Below are positions 11,093 through 23,535 of a DNA stretch of 64,000 bases, piece after piece. The position numbers were made by a program, and so were the translations under genes. The DNA is from Xylogone sp. PMI_703 (lineage: Eukaryota > Ascomycota > Leotiomycetes). Below the pieces are notes generated by a model. That model had not been told where the DNA came from and made no database searches. It saw only the letters and a program-made list of their open reading frames with translations. The stretch lies in NCBI GenBank assembly GCA_021399445.1, contig JAJTUQ010000005.1:5146001-5210000 (forward strand), given 5' to 3'. Position 1 is the stretch's first letter, and each line of letters opens with the position of its first letter.

Positions 11093-12435
11093 TTATCTTT
11101 AATTCTTTCTATATATTATAAGCTCTTTAAACTTGTCTGATATAATTAATAAAGAATTTAAATATTATAATAACTACAAAACTAAATAATTAATTAGTCT
11201 AATCACTAACCTCTAAAAATGAGAGAGAGATAGGTCAAAACCATTAAAAAGCTTTCTATAGAATTGTAGTATTAGTGGCTGCTGACAATTACTACTGTAA
11301 AAACAGTGGGGTGGCCCACCGGTGAGCTCGTCAGCAAAATACTCGAATTGATACGGTACTTGGTTGCGGTACTTGGTTGCAAGGATAAATGATTCGCACC
11401 CTAGCAAGCTTAAATCCCGTAATTCACGTAATATGATTGGTTGGAATCCCTTTTAGCGAACGACAAGGTTATGAATTATTTATCCATACACCATAATACA
11501 TTCATGGCATCCGATAATCCTGTAGGGAAGATTCGAACCCTTGCATATCAAACCTTTACGCGTTAATGTGCGAATGTACATGTTCTCATCTTCATTGTAT
11601 ACATGCTTTGTAATGATTTATAAGTGCATTAGGTATATTGATAAATTAAGAAAGAGTAACTCGAAGTATCCGGCCGGATGCTCCGCTGCGCTATTAATGT
11701 ATCTCTGGCTGTCCGTAACTAGGGGCTTCCCCTGGTACACGGTACTGTAACTTACTCTGTTCTGGGCGACAGGTAGATTTTTAGGCATGGGGACGTGTTT
11801 TGGAGAAGTAATTAATGAAAGTGGTGGTGTTGATGGCGAAGTGGTCGGTAAGACCGAGTGGCCGTGAGGACACGGAATAATGTTACGGGATTATCTCTAA
11901 TGCTTTGTACAGTAGCTCCGGGTGCTCCAGATGCAAAATGAGCAAACTGTAGTATATGCTTGATATGATGCTCCTATTTACCTGGAATGGCATAATCCAG
12001 CCATGTGCGGGACTTCTTCATGAATATTACCCTAGCCAGTCGGGTTATTGTGGCTATCCGCAAAATCTCGCAGCCTTAGATCTTACCCTAGTTTGGACCT
12101 TCGGAGGTACTAGATATTATGCTACGGGAGGCAGATGATACTGTAGTGTCAACTGAGGTGATTTTGCTGAAATTAACTTGAATGCCTAGGTGAATTTTGG
12201 AATGTGCCTTGTAACTGTGGATCCTAGTACGCTAGGCTGCTAATGATACATATGATAGTATACGAAATATGTTCCCCTTTGCTAACTAACTCATACTGGG
12301 TTTGTTATTTTGAATCACTATCTTTAGATGTCGCTGCTGCTTGTCCCAGGTTCTATTTCTGTTAACTCCGACAAGTTCTGATGCTAGAATCGTCACAATT
12401 GTAGTCATAGAGTCATATTAGCAAACCAAGACACA
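11093..12435. other. Intergenic upstream of the NRPS
   Basis: No gene is supported. The stretch 11093-11210 is AT-rich. A short frame at 11956-12138 is open but unrecognised. A degenerate tRNA T-arm-like string lies near 11530 on the minus strand. The final few hundred bases should contain the NRPS promoter. The start codon context at 12436 (cacaATGA) is acceptable for a fungal gene. Confidence 0.45.
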
Positions 12436-15400
12436 ATGATAGAGCAAACATTCTGGAAGACATATTCGGCAGACTCTAGAACTGAAGATGCTGTTTCGCT
12501 GCCACCTACTGAATATCGTTCTCATATCAGCCAAGTATCTGAGCATCGATTCAACCTGCACCTCTCAACTCTGCAGCAGCAGCAGGAAGACTTCTGCGCC
12601 ACTGCCAGAACTGCTTGGGCTGTGCTCCTACATCGGTATACCGAGTCCGATGAGGAATTATTTGGCGTGTCTCAATGGGGTCGCGCCTTAGAAAAGAGCA
12701 ACACGCCACTAGAGCTACGAGTGACACCATACAGAGTCGCCATCAATGCAGAGGCTTCGCTTCTCACTCTGAGACAGAAGATCCAAAAAGAAGTGGGAAT
12801 CCTTAACTCAAACCAACCTCTTTGTCCATGCTGCGTTAGACGAGACAGTCACGAATGCGCCGCTCACCTCAACTTTCAGACCATCCTATCAACGAGCAGC
12901 GGCACTGATCCAGAAGTAATCGAGGATTTGTGGCAGTACACCAGTCGATGTTTTCTAGAAGTCAAGTGCGTAGTAAATGAGGGTTCGGTGGCCACAAATT
13001 TCCATTTCGATCCCAACATTTTGGATGTATCACAGGTTGTTCGCGTTGCTCATCAACTTGAGCATGTTCTCCGTCAGGTCATCGCTAGCACTGATATAAC
13101 GCTCGTCAAAGACATTGAAGTGGCAAGCCAGAAAGATCTAGAGGATATACTGCAGTGGCAGGATTCAGAGCCTCATACAGTATCGCAATGCATCCATACC
13201 ATTATATATAATAAAGTCAGAGCTCAACCTCACGCAGAAGCTGTATGTGGATGGGATGTTTCATACAACTATACAGAACTAGATGACTTAGCCGCTCGCT
13301 TTGCTGCCTATATGATTAGAGAAGGTTTAAGGCCAGGAGACTGGGTTCCATTTTGTCTAGACAAATCTGCCAACACAGTTATTGCAATGCTCGCAATCCT
13401 CAAAGCCGGGGGTGCTTGCGTAGCTCTCCACCCTGAGTATCCTGCGAAACGTATTGCTAGTATCATCGAAGAGACCGGAGCAAAGTTGGTTATAATAGAA
13501 GATAAATATTCCGTTAAATTCTCTGGGCTTGTCGACAACATCATGAAGATAGGTGCTGCCATGCTCGCGGAATTGCCGCGGGATAATTCTCACTTCCGAA
13601 GCCCAACAATATCCCCAGAGGATCCAGCATATATTGCTTTCACATCTGGAAGCACTGGAAAGCCAAAAGGGATCGTTGTCCCGCACCGGGCAGTTGCATC
13701 TGGGGCAATGGGGTTGAAAGGACATGGAGCTACACTCAACTTTTCCGCAAAAACTCGTGCGTTGCAATTTTCTGCCTATACTTTTGACGTGAGTATAGCA
13801 GAGATCTTCTACACCCTCATGTTTGGTGGTTGTGTCTGTGTACCTTCTGAGGATGAGCGATTAAATGATCTAGAAGGAGCTATGAATCGGCTCAGGGTTA
13901 ACTGGGCCTGTTTGACACCAACTGTTTCACGACTTCTGACTCCTACAAACCTACCGTATTTGAAGACCCTAACACTAGGAGGCGAAGCGCTTAGCAGGCT
14001 CGAGCTGGACATGTGGACTGATAGAGTATGTCTCAATAACGGTTATGGCCCTGCAGAGTGTACTATCTGGTGTACTATTGCCTCTCGTGTCAACAAGTCT
14101 TCTTTGCCTAGTAATATTGGCCGGGGTGTAGGTGCGATAACATGGGTAACGGAGCCTGGCAACTATGAACAGCTATGTCCTGTGGGATGTATCGGAGAGC
14201 TTCTTATTCAAGGTCCTCTACTTTCTCACGGGTATCTCAATGACGAGCAGAAAACAATGAGCGCCTTTATTGAGAACCCAAAGTGGATGAAAGTGACGCC
14301 CGGACAGAATATAAGGTTGTATAAGACAGGGGATCTTGTTCGATATAATTTGGATGGGTCATTAACTTATATTGGCCGGAAGGATTCTCAAATCAAGCTG
14401 AGTGGTATCCGTATTGAGCTAGAAGAAGTGGAACACGCCTTACTGAGCCAACTTCCAGCAATGATAGAAGCAGCCGTCGAGGTTATCGGTCTACCACAGA
14501 CGACGAGGCAGATTTTGACCGCGTTTTTGTGCATACCAGGAGTGCCATACCAGCAATCATCAGATCCTACTTTGTTGCATGCTACTGATGAGTTTCTTGC
14601 TTTGGTTGAAGGACTGAAGCTATCTGTCCGTGAACTACTTCCAGTGTATATGGTTCCAACCAAGTTTCTATCTCTCTCAGTAATGCCCAAAACCGTGTCT
14701 GGCAAGATAGATCGGAGAACGCTGCGATCCTTAGCTTTTACCAATACCGTAGAGCCCAACATGCTTACTAACGGCCATCGTGAAATGCAGAATGGAGATC
14801 TCAACGATAAAGAATCCACAATAAAGGATCTGTGGGCCAACATCCTTGGAATTTCTAGGGATATGATTGGTAAAGATGACAATTTCTTCCATCTTGGAGG
14901 AGATTCAGTTCTTGCTATACGTCTTGTTTCGGCTGCAAGGCATCGTCATATATCTCTCAAAGTAAGAGATATCTTTTCTCATCCGCAACTGCAAAGCATG
15001 GTCAAGATTGGCGAGCTGGTTTCGCAGCAGTTAGAAATAACTACGGATCCCCTACCTTTTGAGCTTCTCAGGGATAGTCATTTCCCATCTATCGACCATG
15101 TTAAGCACAAGTTGGGCACTCTCCTCAATATCGATACAGAGCAGATTCACGATGCTTACCAATGCACGCCACTCCAAGAAGCATTAATGGCGGTTACGGC
15201 ACGCGATCCAGGAGCTTATGATATCTACCAAGTGTTCAAAATACTGCCAGGGATTGATATCTCGCGATTTATTGCTGCATGGAATCTAGTCGTGAAGCAA
15301 ATACCTATTCTGCGAACTCAAATTGTCTATGTCGACGGAATTGGAGCCTGTCAGGTAGTCTTGAATAGAGAAGTCATATGGACAGTTTCAATCTCACTCC

Positions 15401-18400
15401 AGTCACATCTGCAAGATGAAACAGCTTCGCCCATGTCTTATTGTGGCGACCTTAACCGTTTTGCCATTGTCGAAGAGCCATCTAGTGAAGATAGATATTT
15501 CGTCTGGACAATCCATCACGCTGTCTGTGATGGGTATACCGTTCCGCTCGTGCTAGATATCTTCAAAGAGGCGTACAGTGTTATGGATCTGAAAGAGATT
15601 CCGCCATATGCAAGATATATCCATTACCTCCAAAGCTGTGATAAAAATGCTGCTGCAGCTTACTGGACAAAGTACCTAGCAGGAGCGGCCATGCCAGATT
15701 TCCCACAACCACACTCAACAGAGCATCAGGCTCGTGCAGACCAGAGCTTTCACTACTCTACAGGAATTGTCCGTAACAGCAATCTCCATGTTACTATGGC
15801 TACCTTGATCAGAGCGGCATGGGCGATCATAGTTGGGGCATATGCTGGGACATCCGACATCATATTTGGCATGACCCAAACTGGCCGTCATGTTCCTGTG
15901 CCAGAAATCGAGAACATTATTGGGCCTACAATTGCAACAGTCCCAGTCAGGATAAATCTAGATAAAGGCTCGTCAGTACATGACTTTTTACAGCTCGTCC
16001 AGGATGAGGCGTTAGATTCGATGAAATATGAACATCTCGGTTTGCAAGGAATCTCTCATTTGAGCATAGAGGCCCGAACTGCGTGTAATTTTCAAACATT
16101 GATTGTAGTGCAAACAAACAATGCAACAGATACCGAGGAGACGGGGCTCAATCTACAGCCAGTTACGCAGCCAGGCAAGACCTGCGAGTTTCACCCATAC
16201 AGCATCGTTCTCGAGTCTTCGGTTACAGATGGCTCTGTCAATCTTGATATTCAATACGATAGACAAGCCTTGACAGACAGACAGGCGCAGCGACTGGTCT
16301 ACCAAATGGCTCATGTACTAAGTCAACTCTGTTCTTCAACTCAAGGGCTCAAACTTGAGCAGGTTGAACTTGTAAGCCCTCAGGACAAGGTCCAGTTGGC
16401 TAGCTGGAATACAAGCCTCCCTGCAAAATCAGATCAATGTGTACACTGGGTCATCAAAGATCGAATATTGCAGCAGCCAAATGCGGAAGCCATCTGCTCA
16501 TGGGATGCGTCGCTTACATATGCCGAACTCGATAGCTATTCCACTAAACTCAGCGTCAAATTGATGGATGCTGGGGTAGGTCAGGAAGTGATTGTACCGC
16601 TGATATTTGAAAAGTCAGCGTGGGCAGTTGTAAGCCTGCTAGCTGTTTTGAAAGCTGGTGGCGCTTTTCTATTTCTGGACCCGGCTCACCCTGTCAACCG
16701 ATTAGCCCAAGTCATGGAGGAGCTTCAAGTATCAACTACCTTGTCCTCAGTGAAACACGTGGACCTTGCCCGGAAATTGACAGATACAGTTGTCGTAGTC
16801 AATCAGACAATGTTGGATAATATGGACGAGGTATCGCAGCACAGAAGCTCCAAGGTCCTCCCAAGCAATGCAGCATATATGATCTACACTTCAGGGACAA
16901 CAGGCCGGCCGAAAGGCACAATTATTGAGCATTCTGCCTTCTGTACAAGTGCTGAGAACCATAAAGGCCCAATGAGATATTTCCCTTCTAACCGTGCATT
17001 TCAATTTGCATCATATACATTTGACGCGAGCCTCTGCGAGATGTTGACTAGTCTGATGTGCGGTGCTTGTCTTTGCATACCATCTGAACACCAGAGACAG
17101 AATGATATTGTTGGAGCCATGAATGCAATGAGGGTCAACTGGGCAATTCTAACTCCATCCGTTTCCAGACTTGTGGATCCGGGGAGTGTACCAACTCTTA
17201 AGTATCTCATTCTAGCTGGGGAAGCAATGTCTGGAAGTGATATCGAGCGATGGACTCCTTATGTGAACTTGATCAACGGATTTGGCCCAACAGAAACATC
17301 AGTTGTATGTTCCGTCAACTCCGAAATCTTAGAGCCCAAAGACGTTGGAAATATTGGACATGCGGTTGGTGGTTTACAATGGGTTGTTGATACATCTAAC
17401 CCGAAACGTTTGGCACCTATTGGTGCTGTTGGAGAACTTCTGGTAGAAGGCTACACGCTGGCCCGCGGTTATTTCAGAAACCAGGAGAAAACCTCTGCTG
17501 TATTCATCGAAAAACCTCGGTGGCTACAGGATTTCAGTTCCTCTCGCGAAGGGAGGATGTATATGACAGGAGATCAGGTGAAATATAACGACGACGGAAC
17601 ATTGCAGTACATGGGCCGGAAGGATACAAGGGTAAAAGTAAATGGACAACTGCTCGAGCTGGGGGATATTGAACATCACCTCTCGGACGTAGTTGAAGAT
17701 CGCCAAGTTACAGTTATACTTCCTAAACGTGGCGTTCTTGGGAACCGTCTAGTCGCTGTGATCTCGGAGCGGAATCCAGTGACTTCGACATCGTTTAATG
17801 GACAGATAGAGATGTCATTAAGCACTTCACAACGAGCTGTAGAGCTAAAGCTAGCTGAAATCAGAGATTTCCTGTCAAATAGGATCCCGAGTTTTATGGT
17901 ACCGACGAACTGGATACTGATCAATTCCATTCCACTACGACCATCAGGAAAGGCGGACAAGACCGCTGTTACAACATGGGTAGAAAATATGCCGGAAAGT
18001 TTATATTTCACTACCATAGAGCATGATCACCTGGACATTGTATCAGTACGGACGAGAGCAGAATCGAAGCTCCAAGGTTTTCTTGCCGTGATTTTGCATC
18101 TGCCTGCCGAGCGAATATCAATGAATCGTTCTTTTATAAGTCTAGGAGGAGACTCTATTAGAGCTATACAGCTGATGAGTGTATGTCGAGATCAAGGCAT
18201 GGACATTGAAGTACACGAGGTTTTGGGGAGTAGAACGATAGGCGAACTAGCCAACAAAATCAGAATTAAACGGCAGGATCATGATGGAACCGACGGCATA
18301 TATCAGGCTCGACCGGTATTGACACAATATCAACGTGATCGCATTATACAAGGCAAAAATCCGAGTAAAAGAGGACTGGTAATGCCTGAGAATGTCGATA

Positions 18401-19725
18401 TCATATGTCCCAGCAGCCCAATACAGCGATACATGTTGGATAATCACCGATACGATGAGGATGTTTTTGAAACTAGTTTAATATTTGAAGCATTTGACTT
18501 GCAATCTTCGACAGAATATTCTTATATTGAGCAAGCATGGAGACAAATTGTCAACCGGCATTCAATCCCGAGAACGGTTTTCGTGGAGGACCCAGATGAT
18601 TCCTCAGGATTTTATCAACTGGTGCTGAAAGAGTACACCCCCAAGGTGCTACATCAGCGGTGCAAGCAAGTTGAGTGCTTGGCATCTTCACTTAAAACAG
18701 GACCCAAATTCTCAATTAGCACAGAGCCACCTCATCGTCTGACAGCTTATCAGACCGATGGTGAACGGACTTGTTTCAAATTTGACTTCCATCACGCTAT
18801 CATAGACGGCGTATCTCTCGATATTATCTTTCGGGACTTTGGTCTTGCATTTTGTCAACAGCCTCTTCGCCCAATTGCTTGCGATTATCACCAATTTACA
18901 ACTGCTGTTATGACAAGTTCTTCTTCAGCGACAACTAAGGAGTTCTGGAATAATTACCTAAAGGATGCCCGACCTTGTCGTCTTCGTCAGGCATTTTCTC
19001 TGGAAGAACCAGATGAACGCCCATCAAAGCGACTCCACTCCTTCAAGATCAACATGAGTATCACTCAAGATGTTGTTAGACTATGTGAAAAACTGAGAGT
19101 CACTAAAGCGAATGTCTTTCGTGCTGCGTGGGCTCTAGTGTTGAGAAAAATATGCTGCTCTAATGATATCTGCTTCGGATACCTGACATCGGGCCGTGAT
19201 ATAGCCTCCCTCGCTATGAATGAAGTAGTTGGACCTTGCATCTCCACTCTTGTATGTCGGGTTGCCATCCCAGAAGGATCCACGACACCATTAGCCAGCG
19301 TACTTCAACAGGTCCAAGAGGATTCTGTGCGAACTCTTGTTCATCAACATGGGTATTTGTCCGGCCTTACCACTAATCGTGGCTTATCGAGTCCTTTATT
19401 CGATACTTTAATGAATTTTAGAACACATCTTAAGCCAGAAGGTTTGGATGGTTATGGCATTGGATTCAAGCACTTGGCTTCTTACGATCCTTGGAATGTA
19501 TGCACACCCTCCTTTATAAGTTGTTTTAGAATGTTCGAACGCTGACTGTGACAGTATGGTCTTGTGATTGCAATCGCAGAGGAAGATGGAAATATAGACT
19601 TCTCTTTCGACTATTGGTCAAGCAGCTTTTCAGAAAAGCAGGTATCGAGGTTGGCTAAGGAGTTCTCCAAGATTCTTAGATGCATGGTGCAAGATCCAAT
19701 GCTGAGCATAACAGATCTATCGTAA
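12436..19725 (+). CDS. Two-module non-ribosomal peptide synthetase (partial C-A-T-C-A-T-C)
   Basis: Exon 1 is 12436-19497 and exon 2 is 19555-19725, joined by a 57-nt intron; the product is about 2410 aa. The join turns ...YDPWN into the expected DPWNYGL of the last condensation domain. Residues 1 to ~240 resemble only the C-terminal half of a condensation domain. A1 spans ~250-770, with A3 TSGSTGKPKG near 403, YGPAE, YKTGDL and SGKIDRR. T1 has LGGDS (Ser824). C1 has HHAVCDG (His1027/1028). A2 spans ~1350-1850, with TSGTTGRPKG near 1485. T2 has LGGDS (Ser1907). The last C has HHAIIDG (His about 2119/2120). There is no thioesterase or reductase, so the terminal C domain may release a cyclic dipeptide, as in A-T-C-A-T-C fungal enzymes (inference). 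The A domains keep the Asp that binds an alpha-amino group. Product unknown. Confidence 0.93.
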
Positions 19726-20313
19726 CATGGACATCATATCGACCGATAATTAGAAGACCTTCGTGTACTAAGGAGCAGTTCTAGCGTTAATAGGCAGTAT
19801 ACGAGACTTGGTGTGTCGGGTTATGTCAAATGAATATAACGGGCAATCAAAACTACTTAATTCCGCTCAAGGCTCGTGACAAGCAACTTAAGGTTATAAG
19901 TCAAATCTTTGAGCCATAGCGGATAAACTAAAGCCAAGGCAAAATCTTGGTAGGAGTACATTCGTTCTAAATAAAATTTAACTTTGCTTCCTATTTTCAC
20001 TTAGCTTACTCAGCTCGATACATATTCAGATTCTTAACAATTGCATATCTGACAGACTGAAGGAGTAAAAATCCTCATTCTGGTCTGCAGAGTGTGTGAT
20101 TCTGCTCCACGCTAGGACGACAAACATATCTTGGGTAGTCTAAGATAGTGTCTTAACTTCTCCGTTAAACTGTTCAAATGCCTTGGTAATCATAATAGAT
20201 AAGTTAGAAAAGCTCATATTGTAACTACTTACAATGTATTGCTTTAAGCATTCAAGGCCTTGTCTTAGCTAAACCCATATAGATTCGATCAGCAAAATCC
20301 TACTTAACTAATA

Positions 20314-20538
20314 CCAAGCCCCCCCTCCAATAATACTTGTCACCCACAAGAGCAAAACTAGAGGATATTGCAACCTCAGCGCGGGCTCCGCGTAAGATTT
20401 TGACAAGGCCCATAGGGACCTTATAAGCTCAATTGGGAAATTTTGATGGTTTTTTTGACCTCGTATATTGGGGTCTGAGCAAGTGAGAGTGTCAGACCAG
20501 GGGGCCTATGGATTGAGTGACAAGTATTATGGGGGGGA
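20314..20538. repeat. Inverted repeat pair, possible MITE ends
   Basis: A C-rich arm ending AATAATACTTGTCAC near 20336 is matched in inverted orientation by GTGACAAGTATTATGGGGGGG around 20517-20537. The arms are roughly 22-25 bp with about 180 bp between them. No coding sequence lies inside. A secondary hairpin (GTCTGA...TCAGAC) sits between the arms. Confidence 0.55.
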
Positions 20539-20931
20539 TAGTAAAGATTGGATTTGGCTGGTGGTTGGAATAACTGAGTCAATACGGTATGCATACACTT
20601 AGTATTCACCACAGTAACCCTATCAACAGCAAGAAAGCATGCCACGGCTTTGTTGACAAAAGGCCTAACCATTTATTGGGCAGTATTCTTGTACTACAGT
20701 ATAATGTGCCATAAAGAATGATTATTATTGTATTCTTTTTAAAAAAAGCTTTACCCAGGAAAACTCGCACAAAATTACTTAGTATAGATAATGATCCGAG
20801 CTAAATTCACCCACAGCTCAACTAAATCCACTTAAGTTGCGTGCTATTTTTGTGTCCCCTACTCCAAGAGAAAGAGAAGGAGCAGGAGGAGGAGTAGTAG
20901 TAGTAAAGGATCCGTGTTTGCAATTTGAATA

Positions 20932-21129
20932 CTATACCAAAAAGAAGGTATGTTTGCGATTACGCTTACAACTGCCAGATACTTATAAGTAATTCTTAAT
21001 TATACTATTACAATCGACTATTTTATATAACCATATTTACTATTAACGTATATCCCGGTATATCCGAACATCCTGTTAATCCGGAGTAAAAATAACCCCC
21101 CCGTAATATCCACAACCACGTTTGTGTGC
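20932..21129. repeat. Dispersed ~200 bp repeat, copy 2
   Basis: This is the same-orientation partner of 6274-6480. It starts with CTATACCAAAAAGAAGG and ends at CCACGTTTGTGTGC. The two copies bracket the dioxygenase and NRPS genes, about 14.6 kb apart. Confidence 0.7.
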
Positions 21130-22038
21130 ACGGAGTATACGGTCTCGCAGTCTCCCACTATATTTGTATATTAGTATGCGCCACTGGTGGCACTGGGTGT
21201 ATTAACCACCAAATAATACAGGGGGAGGCTGCAGTAATAGTAGGTGGAGACTGTAGTAATATCAAGATGTGAGCGAGGGACACCATGCCATAACAGAGCA
21301 CTTCCTAGATACGGTAGTGGTATGAGTATATACAGACTACTAGCTAGTAGCAACCTCTCTCAACCCCGGCTTGCATGTACTGAAAAATTATTACACGTTA
21401 ACCACAATTGGCAGAGGATGATATAGACTGCTAGATGTGAGACTAGCAATCACCCCCTGCAACATAGTAAGGATGATATGACAACGGAGACATTGACGGG
21501 CATAATGCGGTGCCATCTCACTCCGTTTCATGCCCGCGACGTGAAATGTGGAGAGTAGCTGAGCTGAGCCGAAGTAGGGCCCACCGTGACGCCGATAAGC
21601 AATAGTTCAGCCTCTTTTTCCAATGCACGTGTCGCTTGTTTACGTATATAGCTAAGTGCTTATTTATTATTCTTGTGCATCCTGTCATCATTTTTATTTG
21701 CTTGAGTAATATTTATATAGATTACATTTATTATTATTAGATTGGTGGACTTTTATTTCCTATCATAGACTGTTGTAAATTTTTAGGACTTTTCTCTGAT
21801 ACGGTTGACTATTCTAACACTCGCTCGGAAACTAACATATTTTGAGTTAAATAATTTTGATTTAATAAACCTTCGAATATTCAACTAATTTTTACATTTT
21901 AAGTTAACTTGTAATGGTTAGATTGTATAATAATTTATTAAATCGTAACTAACTCAACACAAAGAGGTAATTAACGGCTAAAGCTCGATGGATTTGACTG
22001 TCGTTCTAAGGCACTTCAACCTTACCAGGCTTTGCTTA

Positions 22039-22078
22039 CAGGGCCTTAGGCTTGCAGTATGGGCTGCAAGCGGCCCTG
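22039..22078. repeat. GC-rich perfect-arm hairpin
   Basis: The arms CAGGGCC...GCTTGCAG and CTGCAAGC...GGCCCTG pair fully, apart from a four-base bulge on the left side and a short loop. The sequence CAGGG at the tip resembles hAT-type transposon ends. No transposase is nearby. Confidence 0.5.
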
Positions 22079-23535
22079 ATGGTCAGACCAATCAGAGCAC
22101 AGTACATTGCGCACAGCCAATAAGACTTTCCCATTTGATGACGTAAAATGTCAAATTACGTAATCAGTCCACAATGTTTTCAATAAAGATGTAGATGATA
22201 CCTCAAGTTTATTGGCTCATCTGATTAATTTACTTCTGTATATCGGGCTGGAGTGCCCCTAAAGCCAACTCGTGGAGTGACTTTAGCCTAGGCCTACTCG
22301 AAAGCTAAATGGTACTTTTAAGTCGATCATGGAAAGTTGAACGAGGACCATCAAAAACACACAATATAATCCGAATAGATGTGAATTGTTGACTTTTAAT
22401 TACATTTATATCAAGGGCTCTTTCTTCTTGCCAGGAAGTGACTTCTAAGAATTATGAAGTGTTTTGACTAAAAATAATTAAAGTGAAAATAGGTAGTGCT
22501 GATAGAATTAATAATATGGTGGAGGAATGTCCAACAGCGCCAGGTATCACGGTAGTCAATTAGAGTTTGTTCTCTTTTCAATAACATCTTATCTAACATG
22601 ATAAACACGTTGTGTATGATGGTTAGTCCTCCGCTTTACTAATGTTATGGTTTTTCTATTCAACTACCTACAGTTTTACCTATCAAGTTATAAATCCGGA
22701 AGTAAGTAATATGATCATTAAATAGCTCTTTCAGCTAAGTCCGAATTTACGGATATAACACGGGATTGAAGTTGTCTTTGCGTCCTTCCGCACAACAGCA
22801 AGGGGCACGACCCAGTTAATCTCAATCTCTGAAGCCCATAAATAAATACCATCGCCCTGGCCGTTGGTGGTTCTATTCTAGCTTTTTTAACTTTTTATCG
22901 TCCGCTTAACGGGATTTCTTTCAGCATTACAGACTTTCCGGCCCTGGTGCCGTTTTTGGGTGTTACACGTGGAGATGAAGCAACGGAACGAACTTACTCA
23001 AGGGGCCAAAAAGCAAAACAGCGAAAAGGAAACCAAAAGCCCTCATCCCCTGTCAAAGGGTCAGGCCAACTCATGGAGTGCCTTTAGCTCAGGCCCTCTT
23101 TATGGAGGTGAAAGAGGAGTTTCATAAGCGCCTAAGACAACTTGGCTCTCGACATATTAGCATATGATTCTGACTCCATGAATCTCTGGCGCAATGATGA
23201 TTGTTGCTCTACGTAGCATGGAGGGGTATGTTATATTAGGTTCCCACTCATTCGTGCAGCCCGACTTCGACGGCCTACATGCCCACCCCGGGATAATAAT
23301 GCATATAGGAGAGCTGTTGATCTTAGAAATACGATTCATGAATTTGATATTTCCTAAATAATCGCGCCAAGTAACAATTTGAGACACTTGTATTTTCTCA
23401 AATTTGTTTCTATGGAATCTACTCACTAATTACGTGATGTGAACTTGTATTTCCGAGTGTGAGCTACAACAGTACAGAGAGAAGTATTTCTTGCCGCTGT
23501 CGGAAGCAAATTTATCAATGCCATTATCTCAGATC

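Larger units (their letters stand above)
19726..23535. other. Gene-free repeat desert downstream of the NRPS
   Basis: No credible gene is seen over 3.8 kb. The stretch contains an inverted repeat pair (20314-20538), a GA-rich microsatellite (about 20868-20912), the second copy of the dispersed repeat (20932-21129), a GC-rich hairpin (22039-22078), two related short repeats (22265 and 23063), and AT-rich blocks such as 21650-21970. This fits accumulated and decayed transposons. Confidence 0.6.
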
